This document shows positions 41,465 to 50,667 of a stretch of 64,000 bases of DNA, piece by piece (positions within the stretch are counted from its first letter, which is position 1; each line of letters begins with the position of its first letter). Location: positions 682,001-746,000 of the forward strand of contig SPDP01000001.1 in the NCBI GenBank assembly GCA_009360345.1, read 5' to 3'. The notes under the pieces were generated by a model that worked only from the letters and a program-made list of their open reading frames with translations, was not told where the DNA came from and made no database searches. Both the position numbers and the translations under genes were made by a program. This DNA is from Alcaligenaceae bacterium SAGV5 (GTDB lineage Bacteria > Pseudomonadota > Gammaproteobacteria > Burkholderiales > Burkholderiaceae_B).

Positions 41465-41666
41465 AATCTCTAGATTTGTTTCGTACTATGGGACGAATCC
41501 CATGGCACGATCGCTTGCGTACTCAAAGAAATTGCAGATAAATGATTTACCTACAAACTTCTTTATATGAGCACTTGATTTCTTTTGCGTTGATCGCTTG
41601 AACCAGTTTGACCCGGCCCAACCGTCTCGCACCCAACCAAGTGCCCACACTTATCGGCTGTTTATT

Positions 41667-41678
41667 TGTTAAAGAGCG
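41667..41678 (-). promoter_or_regulatory. boxA in the rrn leader
   Basis: CGCTCTTTAACA on the minus strand, about 200 bases before 16S rRNA and about 75 bases after the promoter, fits the antitermination boxA. The leader 41465-41750 contains only processing and antitermination sequence. Confidence 0.75.
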
Positions 41679-41755
41679 GTACTGCCTACTGCTTCGCTTT
41701 CCTGCCGTTCGCTGCGCTGTCTTGCTTGGCGCTGCGTCATCAGCAGAGAAACGAG

Positions 41756-41784
41756 ATTATGAAGAAGTTTTTTACGTCTGTCAA
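41756..41784 (-). promoter_or_regulatory. rRNA operon promoter
   Basis: On the minus strand TTGACA (41779-41784), a perfect -35, is 17 bases from CATAAT (41756-41761). Transcription should begin near 41749. The sequence just upstream of the -35 is not AT-rich, so a classic UP element is not obvious. About 150 bases further upstream the sequence becomes truncated etfA. Confidence 0.85.
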
Positions 41785-41941
41785 ATCGTCGTTGGCTGCT
41801 GCTTACTACGCCACCCACTTCGACTCGTCAGACCCTTGCCGCGCTACCACCCTGCCGCAAGACCCCTTCTTTTGGTCGGCCTGTTCGCTGCGCCCGCTTA
41901 TGCGTAACCGCTGCAAACCGCTTTCCTCACCCTTCGCTTCC

Positions 41942-42730
41942 GCCTCGCAGGTGGCGGGCGTGACCAAGGTATTGGCGGCCGACGGCGCTTCGCTGGCCGA
42001 CGGCCTGGCCGAGAACGTGGCGGCGCAGGTGCTGGCGGTGGCCCAGGGCCACAGCCACATCCTTTTCCCGGCCACGGCGTACGGCAAGAACGTCGCGCCG
42101 CGCGTGGCGGCGAAGCTGGACGTGGCGCAGATCTCGGACATCATCGGCATCGATTCGGCCGACACGTTCGAGCGCCCCATCTACGCGGGCAACGCGATCG
42201 CCACGGTGCAGTCGGTCGACGCCGTCAAGGTGCTCACCGTGCGCACGACGGCCTTCGACGCGGCCGCGGCCGCGGGCGGTTCGGCGCCGGTGGAGAACCT
42301 GGCCGCGGTGGGCGACGGCGGCAAGTCTTCGTTCGTGGGGCGCGAGGTCGCCAAGAGCGACCGCCCGGAATTGACCGCGGCCAAGGCCGTGGTGTCGGGC
42401 GGGCGCGGGATGGGCAGCGCCGAGAACTTCAAGCTGCTCGAGCCGCTGGCGGACAAGCTGGGCGCGGCCATGGGCGCTTCGCGCGCCGCGGTCGACGCGG
42501 GCTATGCGCCCAACGACTGGCAGGTGGGCCAGACCGGCAAGATCGTCGCGCCGCAGCTGTATGTGGCGGTGGGGATCTCCGGCGCGATCCAGCATCTGGC
42601 GGGCATGAAGGACTCGAAGGTGATCGTGGCGATCAACAAGGATGCCGAGGCGCCGATCTTCGGCGTGGCCGACTACGGGCTGGTGGCCGACCTGTTCACC
42701 GCCGTACCCGAGCTGACGAAAGCGCTGTAG
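41942..42730 (+). pseudogene. etfA: electron transfer flavoprotein alpha subunit, 5'-truncated
   Basis: From [14 protein letters not shown] to the end LTKAL the frame is a clear EtfA/FixB, including [48 protein letters not shown] and the FAD site [20 protein letters not shown]. About 260 residues remain; the usual 50 or so N-terminal residues are missing. In their place is the rRNA promoter region, read in frame from an ATG at 41666 by chance. No etfB precedes it. EtfAB passes electrons from acyl-CoA dehydrogenases to the quinone pool, and one such dehydrogenase follows. The alpha subunit without its N-terminal beta strands is unlikely to fold, so I call it a remnant. Confidence 0.85.
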
Positions 42731-42737
42731 GCGCGAA

Positions 42738-42768
42738 CGCCGCCGCGCCCCGCAAGGGCGCGGCGGCG
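42738..42768. terminator. strong GC hairpin between etfA remnant and acyl-CoA dehydrogenase
   Basis: CGCCGCCGCGCCC (42738-42750) pairs perfectly with GGGCGCGGCGGCG (42756-42768) around CGCAA. There is no T-run after it, so it may reduce rather than end transcription, or protect mRNA. Confidence 0.6.
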
Positions 42769-42840
42769 CACCCGAACAGGGCCGGGCCGCCGGTCTTGCC
42801 GCCGCACGGCCCTCGGTACCCCAATTGACCGGAGGTTTGC

Positions 42841-44637
42841 ATGGCTTACGTGGCTCCATTGCGGGACATCCGATTCGTGCTGAGCGAATTGGCCGGCCTG
42901 GACAAGGTTCATCAATTGCCCGGTGGCGAGGACGCCGGCCAGGAAGTCGTCGATGCGATCCTGGACGAGAACGCGCGCCTGCTCCAGGACGTGATCGCGC
43001 CCCTCAACCGTGACGGCGATCTCCAGCCGCCCACCTGGCGCGACGGCGCCGTCACCGCATCGCCGGGGTTCGCCCAGGCATTCCGCAGCTTCGTCGAGGG
43101 GGGCTGGCAAGGCTTGCAGCATCCCGTGGACTTCGGGGGGCAGGGCCTGCCCAAGGTGGTCGCCACCCCGTGCATGGAAAACCTGAACGCCGCCTGCCTG
43201 TCGTTCGCGCTGTGTCCCTTGCTGACCGATGGCGCCATCGAGGTGCTGTTGACGGCCGGGACCGAGGAACAGAAGCGGCGCTTCATTCCGTCGATGATCG
43301 ATGGTTCCTGGACCGGGACCATGAACCTGACCGAGCCGCAGGCCGGCTCGGACCTGTCGCTGGTGCGCACGCGCGCCGTCGCGCAGCCCGACGGCAGCTA
43401 CCGGCTGCACGGGCAGAAGATCTTCATCACCTACGGCGAGCACGACATGGCACGGAATATCGTGCACATGGTGCTGGCCCGTCTGGCCGACGCGCCCGAG
43501 GGCATCAAGGGCCTGTCGCTGTTCGTCGTGCCCAAGTTCCTGGTGAACGACGACGGGTCGCTGGGCAGGCGCAACGACGTCTGGTGCGCCTCGATCGAGC
43601 ACAAGCTGGGCATCAAGGCCAGTCCCACGGCCGTCCTGCTGTACGGCGAGGACAAGGGCGAGGTGGGCCCGGGCGCCATCGGCTACCTGGTGGGCGAAGC
43701 CAACCGTGGCCTGGAAACCATGTTCATCATGATGAACGCCGCGCGCTTCGCCGTCGGTTTGCAAGGTATCGCGGTGGCCGAGCGCGCCAGCCAGCATGCC
43801 GTGGCCTATGCCAGGGACCGCGTGCAGAGCCGGGCGGTCGAGGGCTCGGCGGGGCCGGTGGCCATCGTCCATCATCCGGACGTGCGGCGGATGCTGCTGA
43901 CCATGCGCACGCTGACCGAGGCCGCCCGCGCCGTGGCCTACGTGGCCGCCGGGGCGCACGATTTCGCGCACCGCCATCCCGATGCCCAGGTGCGCGCGCG
44001 CAACCAGGCCTTCTACGAATACATGGTCCCCATCGTCAAGGGCTTCTCGACCGAGATGGCGGTGGAGGTGGCCTCGCTCGGCATACAGGTGCACGGGGGG
44101 ATGGGTTTCATCGAGGAAACGGGCGCCGCCCAGTACTACCGCGACGCCCGCATCCTGTCGATCTACGAGGGCACCACCGCGATCCAGGCCAATGACCTGG
44201 TGGGGCGCAAGACCGCGCGCGATGGCGGCGCGGTGGCCGCCGCCGTCATCGGCCACATGCGCGAAACCCTGGCCGAGCTGGACGGCGACGAGGAACTGGC
44301 GGCGCTGCGTGGGCAATTGGCCGACGCCATCCAGGCCTACGAGGAAGTCGTGCGTTTCGTGGTCGAGCGCTATCGGGACGACGCGCGCGAGGTCTACGCG
44401 GGCAGCGTGCCCTATCTGATGCTGGCGGGGCTCACGCATGGCGGCTGGCAGATGGCCCGCGCGGCGCTGGCGTGCCGGCGACGGATCGCGAAGGGGGATG
44501 TCGACGCCTTCTATCCGGCCAAGCTGGCTGGCGCGCGGTTCTATTGCGCGCACCTCCTGCCTCGGGTCGAGGCCTTGCGCCGCGAGATCCTGCAGGGTGG
44601 GGCCAGCACGCTGGCGATGCCGGTCGACGCCTTCTGA
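42841..44637 (+). CDS. acyl-CoA dehydrogenase (large, DmdC-like class)
   Basis: 598-residue flavoprotein oxidising an acyl-CoA at the alpha-beta bond. Motifs include GSWTGTMNLTEPQAGSDL, KIFITYGEHD, QVHGGMGFIEETGAAQYYRD and IYEGTTAIQANDL, where the Glu of YEGTT is the expected catalytic base. Length near 600 with an extra C-terminal domain matches the class of phenylacyl/methylmercaptopropionyl-CoA dehydrogenases. It probably once formed an operon with etfBA, its electron acceptor. AGGTTTGC before the ATG is a weak binding site. Confidence 0.93.
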   Translation: MAYVAPLRDIRFVLSELAGLDKVHQLPGGEDAGQEVVDAILDENARLLQDVIAPLNRDGDLQPPTWRDGAVTASPGFAQAFRSFVEGGWQGLQHPVDFGGQGLPKVVATPCMENLNAACLSFALCPLLTDGAIEVLLTAGTEEQKRRFIPSMIDGSWTGTMNLTEPQAGSDLSLVRTRAVAQPDGSYRLHGQKIFITYGEHDMARNIVHMVLARLADAPEGIKGLSLFVVPKFLVNDDGSLGRRNDVWCASIEHKLGIKASPTAVLLYGEDKGEVGPGAIGYLVGEANRGLETMFIMMNAARFAVGLQGIAVAERASQHAVAYARDRVQSRAVEGSAGPVAIVHHPDVRRMLLTMRTLTEAARAVAYVAAGAHDFAHRHPDAQVRARNQAFYEYMVPIVKGFSTEMAVEVASLGIQVHGGMGFIEETGAAQYYRDARILSIYEGTTAIQANDLVGRKTARDGGAVAAAVIGHMRETLAELDGDEELAALRGQLADAIQAYEEVVRFVVERYRDDAREVYAGSVPYLMLAGLTHGGWQMARAALACRRRIAKGDVDAFYPAKLAGARFYCAHLLPRVEALRREILQGGASTLAMPVDAF

Positions 44638-44659
44638 AACCGCCGGCCGGCGGCGCGGC

Positions 44660-45277
44660 TCAGGGAGACGGGCGATGGTGGCCGGTCGCCTGCGACGGCG
44701 GCAGCGGCGGCGTGCGGCAGGGGGCGACGGGAATGCGCCAGTGCGCCCGGCGCCGCAGGGCCGCCAGAAGTTTCAGGCCTTGCGGCCATTCGCCGTAGCC
44801 CGATTCGGCGTTGATGTGGCCGGCGTCTTCGAGCTGCTCGAAACGGCTGCCCCAGGCTTCGGCGAACTCACGGGCCCGTTCCAGCGAACAATACGGATCG
44901 TTGGTGCTGGCGACCACCACGCTCTGGAAGGGCAGTGTCTGCATGGGCACGGGGAAGAACGAGCGCAGCCGCGCCGGGGCGTTCGCGCGTCCGACGTCGG
45001 CGGGCGCCACCAGCAACGCCCCCGCGACCTTCTCGCGCACGCGCAGCGGCAGGTGGCATATCGTGATGCAGCCCAGGCTATGGGCGATCAGCAGCGGCGG
45101 CCGCTGCGCCGCCTCGATGGCGGCGGCCAGCGTCGCGGTCCAGTCATGCAGGCCGGGCGAAGCCCAGTCGTTCTGCTGCACGCGCACCGCGCGCGGCAGA
45201 CGGGTTTCCCACAGGCTCTGCCAATGGGCAGGCCCGGAGTTGTTCCAGCCGGGGACGATCAAGGGTTGCAGTCGCAT
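44660..45277 (-). CDS. RBBP9/YdeN-family serine hydrolase
   Basis: 205-residue alpha/beta hydrolase of the RBBP9/YdeN group. The nucleophile is Ser67 in IAHSLGC, the acid lies in STNDPYCS and the base is His in DAGHINAESGYGEWPQG, which is the family hallmark. N-terminal VPGWNNSGPAHWQSLWE is also typical. The Pro/Arg-rich tail after residue 170 has no counterpart in the core fold. It converges on the acyl-CoA dehydrogenase gene. Confidence 0.9.
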   Translation of the reverse strand: MRLQPLIVPGWNNSGPAHWQSLWETRLPRAVRVQQNDWASPGLHDWTATLAAAIEAAQRPPLLIAHSLGCITICHLPLRVREKVAGALLVAPADVGRANAPARLRSFFPVPMQTLPFQSVVVASTNDPYCSLERAREFAEAWGSRFEQLEDAGHINAESGYGEWPQGLKLLAALRRRAHWRIPVAPCRTPPLPPSQATGHHRPSP

Positions 45278-45374
45278 GGGCGCATGATGGCGTCCGCGCT
45301 CATTACTGGGAACGAAGAATTTTTCGTTTGTTAATTACCGCAGCTTGGAAGGCGGGGCTGCGCGCGGGGCGGTG

Positions 45375-45396
45375 TTCTTATGCGGGGAAATAAGAA
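45375..45396. promoter_or_regulatory. perfect dyad upstream of the 1-Cys peroxiredoxin
   Basis: TTCTTAT and ATAAGAA are separated by eight bases (GCGGGGAA). The right part, GCGGGGAAATAAGAA, resembles GCGGGGAATAAGTA at 47751-47764 upstream of the sulfate operon. A shared regulator such as CysB is possible but untested. Confidence 0.4.
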
Positions 45397-45405
45397 TCAG
45401 CTTTC

Positions 45406-45433
45406 TTGTTATTACTAGAAGAAATATTAATAT
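45406..45433 (+). promoter_or_regulatory. promoter of the 1-Cys peroxiredoxin gene
   Basis: TTGTTA (45406-45411) and TAATAT (45428-45433) are 16 bases apart in an AT-rich stretch, about 70 bases before the start codon. The dyad at 45375 lies directly upstream, where an activator would bind. Confidence 0.5.
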
Positions 45434-45503
45434 GTGGAAACATTTGTTCCTGCTTCTTCCGCCGAACGCCAGAATGTTTTATTTGGACACGTAGGAGACC
45501 GAC

Positions 45504-46148
45504 ATGGCCGCATTGCGTCTGGGCGACACCGCTCCCGATTTCGAACAGGATTCCTCCAAGGGTCGTATCCATTTCCACGGTTACCTCGGCGACAGCTGGG
45601 GCGTGCTGTTCTCGCATCCGGCGGACTTCACGCCGGTCTGCACGACCGAACTGGGCTATACCGCCAAGCTCGCGCAGGAGTTCGCCAAGCGCAACGTGAA
45701 GGTGCTGGCGCTGTCGGTCGACCCGGTCGATTCCCACCAGCAATGGATCGGCGACATCAACGACACGCAGAACACCCGGGTGGACTTTCCCATCCTGGCC
45801 GACGCCGACCGCAAGGTGTCCACGCTCTACGACATGATCCACCCGAATGCCAGCGCCACCGCCACGGTGCGTTCGGTCTTCGTCATCGACCCGGCGAAGA
45901 AGGTCAGGCTTACCATCACCTATCCCGCGAGTACCGGGCGCAACTTCGATGAAATCCTGCGCGTGATCGATTCACTGCAACTGACCGACAACTACAGCGT
46001 CGCGACGCCGGTGAACTGGAAGGACGGCGAGGACGTCATCATCGTGCCCTCGCTGCAGGACCCCGAGGTGCTCAAGCAGAAGTTCCCCAAGGGCTACAAG
46101 GTGGTACGGCCCTACCTGCGCACCACGCCCCAGCCCAACAAGGAGTGA
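45504..46148 (+). CDS. 1-Cys peroxiredoxin (Prx6 family)
   Basis: 214-residue peroxidase. Active site HPADFTPVCTTE places the peroxidatic Cys at residue 46; there is no second Cys in a resolving position. The C-terminal part (DNYSVATPVNWKDGEDVIIVPS and KGYKVVRPYLRTTPQP) is the Prx6 hallmark. It should detoxify hydroperoxides in the cytosol. GTAGGAGACC is a good ribosome site. Second peroxiredoxin of the window, in a different subfamily from the one beside ftsZ. Confidence 0.95.
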   Translation: MAALRLGDTAPDFEQDSSKGRIHFHGYLGDSWGVLFSHPADFTPVCTTELGYTAKLAQEFAKRNVKVLALSVDPVDSHQQWIGDINDTQNTRVDFPILADADRKVSTLYDMIHPNASATATVRSVFVIDPAKKVRLTITYPASTGRNFDEILRVIDSLQLTDNYSVATPVNWKDGEDVIIVPSLQDPEVLKQKFPKGYKVVRPYLRTTPQPNKE

Positions 46149-46226
46149 GCCCGCGGCGGGAAGAGATGCCCGTGTCACGCACATGTGCTGTAATGCGGGC
46201 CATCATTTTCCTCCGCTAGGACTCCC

Positions 46227-46634
46227 ATGCTCCAGACCGCCGACGATCTTGGAAAACTCCTGCTGCGCGTGTTCGTAGGGGTGCTCATGCTGATGCATGG
46301 CATTCCGAAGGTTATTGGCGGCATCGGTTTCGTCAAGGGGCTCGTCGCCTCGCACGGGCTGCCCACTTTCCTCGCCTATTTCGTCTACGTGGGCGAGATT
46401 GCCGCGCCCATCCTGCTGCTGGTGGGCATCTACACCCGGCTTGGCGGCCTCCTGGTCGCCATCAACATGGCCGTGGCCATCGTGCTCGCCCATGCCAACC
46501 AGATCTTCACCGTGACCAAGAGCGGCGCCTGGACGCTGGAGCTCCAGGGGCTCTATCTGTGCGCCGGCCTCGTCATCGCGCTGATCGGCGCGGGGCGCTT
46601 CAGCGCGGGTGGCAAGGGCGGAACCCTCAACTGA
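46227..46634 (+). CDS. DoxX-family membrane protein
   Basis: 135 residues with four membrane segments and typical DoxX motifs LLRVFVGVLMLMHGIPK and GEIAAPILLLVGIYTRLGGL. Related proteins in bacteria and actinobacteria work in redox homeostasis with superoxide dismutase and thiol systems; specific function is unknown here. It follows the peroxiredoxin on the same strand. Its stop codon TGA is immediately followed by the stop of the convergent cysB gene, giving TGATCA at the join. Confidence 0.88.
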   Translation: MLQTADDLGKLLLRVFVGVLMLMHGIPKVIGGIGFVKGLVASHGLPTFLAYFVYVGEIAAPILLLVGIYTRLGGLLVAINMAVAIVLAHANQIFTVTKSGAWTLELQGLYLCAGLVIALIGAGRFSAGGKGGTLN

Positions 46635-47594
46635 TCACGCCCCGGCCGGTTCGGGCTGCCGCGCCGCCGGCGCGTCTTCGTCCTGCTGCGTGGTGATCGT
46701 GTCGCGGTCCAGGTGCGGCGCGAACATCTCGATGAAGGCGATGGCGAAGTTGCGCAGGTAGGCGCCGCGGCGCACCGCCAGGCGTGTCATGTTCGACGCG
46801 AACAGGTGGTCGGCCGCCAGCGAACGCAGCTTGGTGTCCTCGTCGCTGTCGTAGGCCATGGCGGCAATGATGCCTATGCCCAGGCCCGCCGCCACATAGG
46901 TCTTGATCACGTCGGCGTCCATCGCCGTCAGCACGATGTCCGGCACGATGCCGGCGCGGGCGAATGCCGCGTCGATGTGCGAGCGTCCGGTCAGTCCGGT
47001 GTCATAGGTGATCAGCGGGTGCCGGGCCAGTTCGTCGGTCGTCGGCCGTTCGCGCGCCAGGATGGGATGTCCGGGCGGCGCGACGATGACGTGGTTCCAC
47101 CGGTAGCCGGCGAAAGTCGACAGCCGGGTGTCGGCCTGCAGCCCTTCGGTGGCGATGCCGATGTCGGCCTGGCCGCTGGCCACCCATTCGGCGATGTGCA
47201 GGGGCGAGCCCTGCTGCAGGTTCAGGTGGACCTGGGGGAAGCTGCGCCGGAATGCCTGGACGACCACAGGCAGTGCGTAGCGGGCCTGGGTATGGGTGGT
47301 GGCGATGGTCAGCCGGCCCTGGTCCCGGGCGCCGAACTCCTGGGCCGCGCGCTTCAGGTTTTCCTGTTCGAGCAGCAGGCGCTCGATGATGATGACGATT
47401 TCCTTGCCCGGCTGGGTCAGGCCGGTCAGGCGCTTGCCGGCGCGCTCGAAGATCGTCGTGCCCAGTTCGTCCTCCAGTTCGCGTATCTGGCGGCTGACGC
47501 CCGGCTGTGACGTGTACAGCGTATTGGCGACCTCGGTCAGGTTGAAATTGCGGCGCAAGGCTTCGCGGACGGAGCGCAGTTGCTGGAAATTCAA
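46635..47594 (-). CDS. cysB: CysB-family LysR transcriptional regulator
   Basis: 319 residues from a TTG start at 47594 with GGGAGAA upstream. The N-terminus MNFQQLRSVREALRRNFNLTEVA is the CysB signature; helix-turn-helix about 18-42, then the effector domain with the RFAPHL-like C-terminus. In enteric bacteria CysB activates sulfate assimilation genes with N-acetylserine or O-acetylserine. It is divergent from sbp-cysTWAHDN, matching this role. An open frame extends to 47810 but reads unrelated sequence. Confidence 0.93.
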   Translation of the reverse strand: MNFQQLRSVREALRRNFNLTEVANTLYTSQPGVSRQIRELEDELGTTIFERAGKRLTGLTQPGKEIVIIIERLLLEQENLKRAAQEFGARDQGRLTIATTHTQARYALPVVVQAFRRSFPQVHLNLQQGSPLHIAEWVASGQADIGIATEGLQADTRLSTFAGYRWNHVIVAPPGHPILARERPTTDELARHPLITYDTGLTGRSHIDAAFARAGIVPDIVLTAMDADVIKTYVAAGLGIGIIAAMAYDSDEDTKLRSLAADHLFASNMTRLAVRRGAYLRNFAIAFIEMFAPHLDRDTITTQQDEDAPAARQPEPAGA

Positions 47595-47721
47595 GTTGGT
47601 TCTCCCGCTCGGGCCGGCGCGAGGGAGCGGCGCCAGCGATCGTCCATGTTGCGTCGCAAACAAGAAAATCAGAACGAAAATTTGAAAATGATCTAATGCG
47701 CGCCAGGACATAACGGCGTAT

Positions 47722-47755
47722 TTGTTCTGTATCCCGCCAGGTTTATATCGGCGGG
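47722..47755 (+). promoter_or_regulatory. promoter region of the sulfate operon with dyad
   Basis: TTGTTC (47722-47727) and TATATC (47744-47749) are 16 bases apart. The -10 lies in the loop of a dyad, CCCGCC (47733-47738) and GGCGGG (47750-47755), so DNA-binding or transcript folding could affect initiation. The rest of the 248-base divergent region is AT-rich and is the expected CysB target. Confidence 0.5.
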
Positions 47756-47842
47756 GAATAAGTAACCATCCAAGATGTCGTTCCCAAGCATGGAGCTTCT
47801 GGTCGACCATTCATTCCTCGAAAAAACTCGTGGGAGCTTCGG

Positions 47843-48865
47843 ATGGCCGGATTGCTGGGAAAGACCCTGGGTATTGCCGTGTTGGCCATGGCGGCCGCCG
47901 TGTCGCCTGTTGCAGCACAGCAGAAGCAGACCCTGCTGAATGTCTCCTATGATCCGACGCGGGAGCTGTACAAGGATCTCGACAAGGCCTTCGCGGCCGA
48001 ATACAAGAAAAAGTCCGGTGTCGACCTCACCATCCGGCAGTCCCATGGCGGCTCCGGCGCCCAGGCGCGATCGGTCATCGACGGCCTGGACGCCGACGTG
48101 GTCACGCTGGCCCTGGCCTACGACATCGACGCCCTGCACGAGCGCGGCAACCTGTTGCCCGCCGACTGGCAAGCGCGCCTGCCGCAGAACAGTTCGCCCT
48201 ACACCTCCACCATCGTGTTCCTGGTGCGCAAGGGCAATCCCAAGGGCATCAAGGACTGGGGCGACCTGATCAAGCCGGGCGTCTCGGTCATCACGCCCAA
48301 TCCCAAGACCTCGGGCGGCGCCCGCTGGAACTACCTGGCGGCCTGGGCCTATGCCTTGAAGCAGCCGGGCGGCAGCGAAGCCAAGGCGCGGGAATTCATC
48401 GCCGAGCTGTTCAGGCACGTGCCGGTGCTGGACAGCGGCGCCCGCGGCGCGACCACGACCTTCGTCGAGCGCGGCCAGGGCGACGTGCTGCTGGCCTGGG
48501 AGAACGAGGCGCTGCTGTCCTTGAAGGAACTGGGGCCCGACAAGTTCGACATCGTCGCGCCGTCGTTGTCCATCCTGTGCGAACCGCCCGTGGCCGTGGT
48601 CGACAAGAACGTCGACAAGAAGGGTACGCGCCAGGCCGCGCAGGCCTATCTGGAATACCTGTACACCAAGGACGCGCAGGAGATCATCGCCAGGAACTAC
48701 TACCGTCCCCGCAATCCCGAAGTGGCCGCCAAGTACGCGTCGGCCTTTCCCAAGGTGAACCTGATCACGATCGATGAGGTCTTCGGCGGCTGGCAAAAGG
48801 CACAGAAGACGCACTTCGGGGACGGCGGCACGTTCGACCAACTCTATCAGCCAGGCAAGCGTTGA
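47843..48865 (+). CDS. sbp: periplasmic sulfate-binding protein
   Basis: 340 residues: a signal peptide of about 25 residues ending PVAA, then the sulfate/thiosulfate-binding fold. Family motifs are [50 protein letters not shown] and [14 protein letters not shown]. Sulfate is held by main-chain NH groups, with no counter-ion needed. First gene of the operon; its TGA overlaps the TTG of cysT. Confidence 0.96.
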   Translation: MAGLLGKTLGIAVLAMAAAVSPVAAQQKQTLLNVSYDPTRELYKDLDKAFAAEYKKKSGVDLTIRQSHGGSGAQARSVIDGLDADVVTLALAYDIDALHERGNLLPADWQARLPQNSSPYTSTIVFLVRKGNPKGIKDWGDLIKPGVSVITPNPKTSGGARWNYLAAWAYALKQPGGSEAKAREFIAELFRHVPVLDSGARGATTTFVERGQGDVLLAWENEALLSLKELGPDKFDIVAPSLSILCEPPVAVVDKNVDKKGTRQAAQAYLEYLYTKDAQEIIARNYYRPRNPEVAAKYASAFPKVNLITIDEVFGGWQKAQKTHFGDGGTFDQLYQPGKR

Positions 48866-49752
48866 AGTCGTCCGTCTCCACTCTCGGCGCCCTGCGCCCG
48901 CCCGTGGCCAGGCCGCGGCGGATGCATCGTTTCGGCGTGCTGCCCGGGTTCGGGCTGAGCATGGGCTTCACCGTGTTCTACCTGAGCCTGATCGTGCTGA
49001 TCCCGCTGTCCACGCTGTTCTTCAAGAGCGCGACCCTGGACTGGGAGACGTTCCGGGCGGCGGTGACCGCGCCCCGCGTGCTGGCTTCGTACCGGTTGAC
49101 CTTCGGCGCCGCGCTGCTGGCGGCGCTGGTCAACCTCGTGGCGGGGCTGGCCGTGGCCTGGACGCTGGTGCGCTATGACTTCCCGGGCAAGAAGATCGTC
49201 GATGCGCTGGTGGATCTGCCGTTCGCGCTGCCGACCGCGGTGGCGGGGATCGCGCTGACCGCGCTGTACGCCTCGAACGGATGGATGGGGCGCTGGCTGG
49301 AGCCGCTGGGCATCAAGGTGGCCTACACGCCGCTGGGCGTGGTGGTGGCGCTGATCTTCATCGGCCTGCCGTTCGTGGTCCGGACGGTACAGCCGGTGCT
49401 GGAGGACGCCGAGCGCGAGCTCGAGGAAGCCGCCACCAGCCTGGGGGCCAGCCGCGTGCAGACTTTCCTGAAGGTGTTGCTGCCCACGATCCTGCCCGCG
49501 CTGCTGACGGGCTTCGCGCTGGCGTTCGCGCGGGCCGTGGGCGAGTACGGTTCGGTGGTTTTCATCGCCGGCAACATGCCCATGGTGTCCGAGATCACGC
49601 CGCTGCTCATCATCACCAAGCTGGAACAGTACGACTATGCCGGCGCGGCCTCGATCGCGCTGGTCATGCTGCTGCTGTCCTTCGTCCTGCTGCTGTTCAT
49701 CAACCTGCTGCAATGGTGGCAGGCGCGGCGCGGCCTGGGGAAGAACCCATGA
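48862..49752 (+). CDS. cysT: sulfate ABC transporter permease CysT
   Basis: 296-residue inner-membrane permease (CysU/CysT). Six hydrophobic segments; the EAA loop reads [24 protein letters not shown] and contacts CysA. The first start is TTG at 48862, overlapping the sbp stop; an ATG at 48922 ([13 protein letters not shown]) aligns better with the usual CysT N-terminus and may be the true start. It pairs with CysW in the membrane. Confidence 0.95.
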   Translation: MKSSVSTLGALRPPVARPRRMHRFGVLPGFGLSMGFTVFYLSLIVLIPLSTLFFKSATLDWETFRAAVTAPRVLASYRLTFGAALLAALVNLVAGLAVAWTLVRYDFPGKKIVDALVDLPFALPTAVAGIALTALYASNGWMGRWLEPLGIKVAYTPLGVVVALIFIGLPFVVRTVQPVLEDAERELEEAATSLGASRVQTFLKVLLPTILPALLTGFALAFARAVGEYGSVVFIAGNMPMVSEITPLLIITKLEQYDYAGAASIALVMLLLSFVLLLFINLLQWWQARRGLGKNP

Positions 49753-50645
49753 GTGCCGCCCGTCCCGCCCACCTCGACGAACCGGCATGGGTGCGGCGCC
49801 TGCTGCTGGCGGTGTCCCTGGGGTTTCTCGCCCTGTTCCTGCTGCTGCCGCTGGCCGTGGTGTTCTCCGAGGCGCTCAAGAAAGGCTGGGAGCTGTACGT
49901 CGAGGCCCTGGTCGAGCCGGACGCACTGGCCGCCATCCGGCTGACGCTGCTGGTCGCCGTCATCGCCGTGCCGTTGAACCTGGTGCTCGGGGTGGCGGCG
50001 GCATGGGCCATCACCAAGTTCCAGTTCCGTGGCAAGCAGGCACTGGTCACGCTGATCGACCTGCCGTTCTCGGTATCGCCGGTGGTGGCGGGATTGATCT
50101 ATGTGCTGTTGTTCGGTTCGCACGGCTGGCTGGGGCCGCTGCTCAAGGCCTACGACCTGAAAGTCGTCTATGCGGTGCCGGGCGTGGTGCTGGCCACCCT
50201 GTTCGTGACTTTTCCCTTCATCGCCCGCGAGCTGATTCCGCTCATGCAGGCCCAGGGGAACGAAGAGGAGCAGGCGGCGCTTACCCTGGGCGCGTCGGGC
50301 TGGCAGATGTTCCGCCGGGTGACGCTGCCGAATATCAAGTGGGGCCTGTTGTACGGCGTGATTCTCTGCAACGCCCGGGCCATGGGAGAATTCGGCGCGG
50401 TGTCGGTGGTATCGGGCCATGTCCGTGGCCTGACCAACACCATTCCGCTGCATGTGGAAATCCTCTACAACGAATATGCATATCAAGCCTCGTTCGCGGT
50501 TGCCTCGGTGCTCGCGCTGCTGGCTCTGGTCACGCTGGTCCTCAAGAGCGTGGTCGAGTGGCGCAGCGACCGGCAGCTCAAGGACCGGGCGATTCCCTCC
50601 GAATTTCCAGGCGCCGCGTCGCTGCAACTGAAGGCGGCCGGCTGA
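49749..50645 (+). CDS. cysW: sulfate ABC transporter permease CysW
   Basis: 298 residues, second permease of the CysTWA complex. Motifs: [20 protein letters not shown], the EAA loop [23 protein letters not shown], and [24 protein letters not shown] overlaps the cysT stop (ATGA). Confidence 0.96.
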   Translation: MSAARPAHLDEPAWVRRLLLAVSLGFLALFLLLPLAVVFSEALKKGWELYVEALVEPDALAAIRLTLLVAVIAVPLNLVLGVAAAWAITKFQFRGKQALVTLIDLPFSVSPVVAGLIYVLLFGSHGWLGPLLKAYDLKVVYAVPGVVLATLFVTFPFIARELIPLMQAQGNEEEQAALTLGASGWQMFRRVTLPNIKWGLLYGVILCNARAMGEFGAVSVVSGHVRGLTNTIPLHVEILYNEYAYQASFAVASVLALLALVTLVLKSVVEWRSDRQLKDRAIPSEFPGAASLQLKAAG

Positions 50646-50667
50646 CCGTCCCGGGAAGGTTAAAGAC

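Noticed and set aside
41666-41941. In-frame N-terminal extension of etfA beginning at ATG 41666
   Set aside because: The sequence is the rRNA leader and promoter in the opposite direction; its translation has no similarity to EtfA and no ribosome site.
47595-47810. N-terminal extension of CysB
   Set aside because: The added residues do not belong to the family and would cover the divergent promoter region; a TTG with a strong ribosome site is at the right place.
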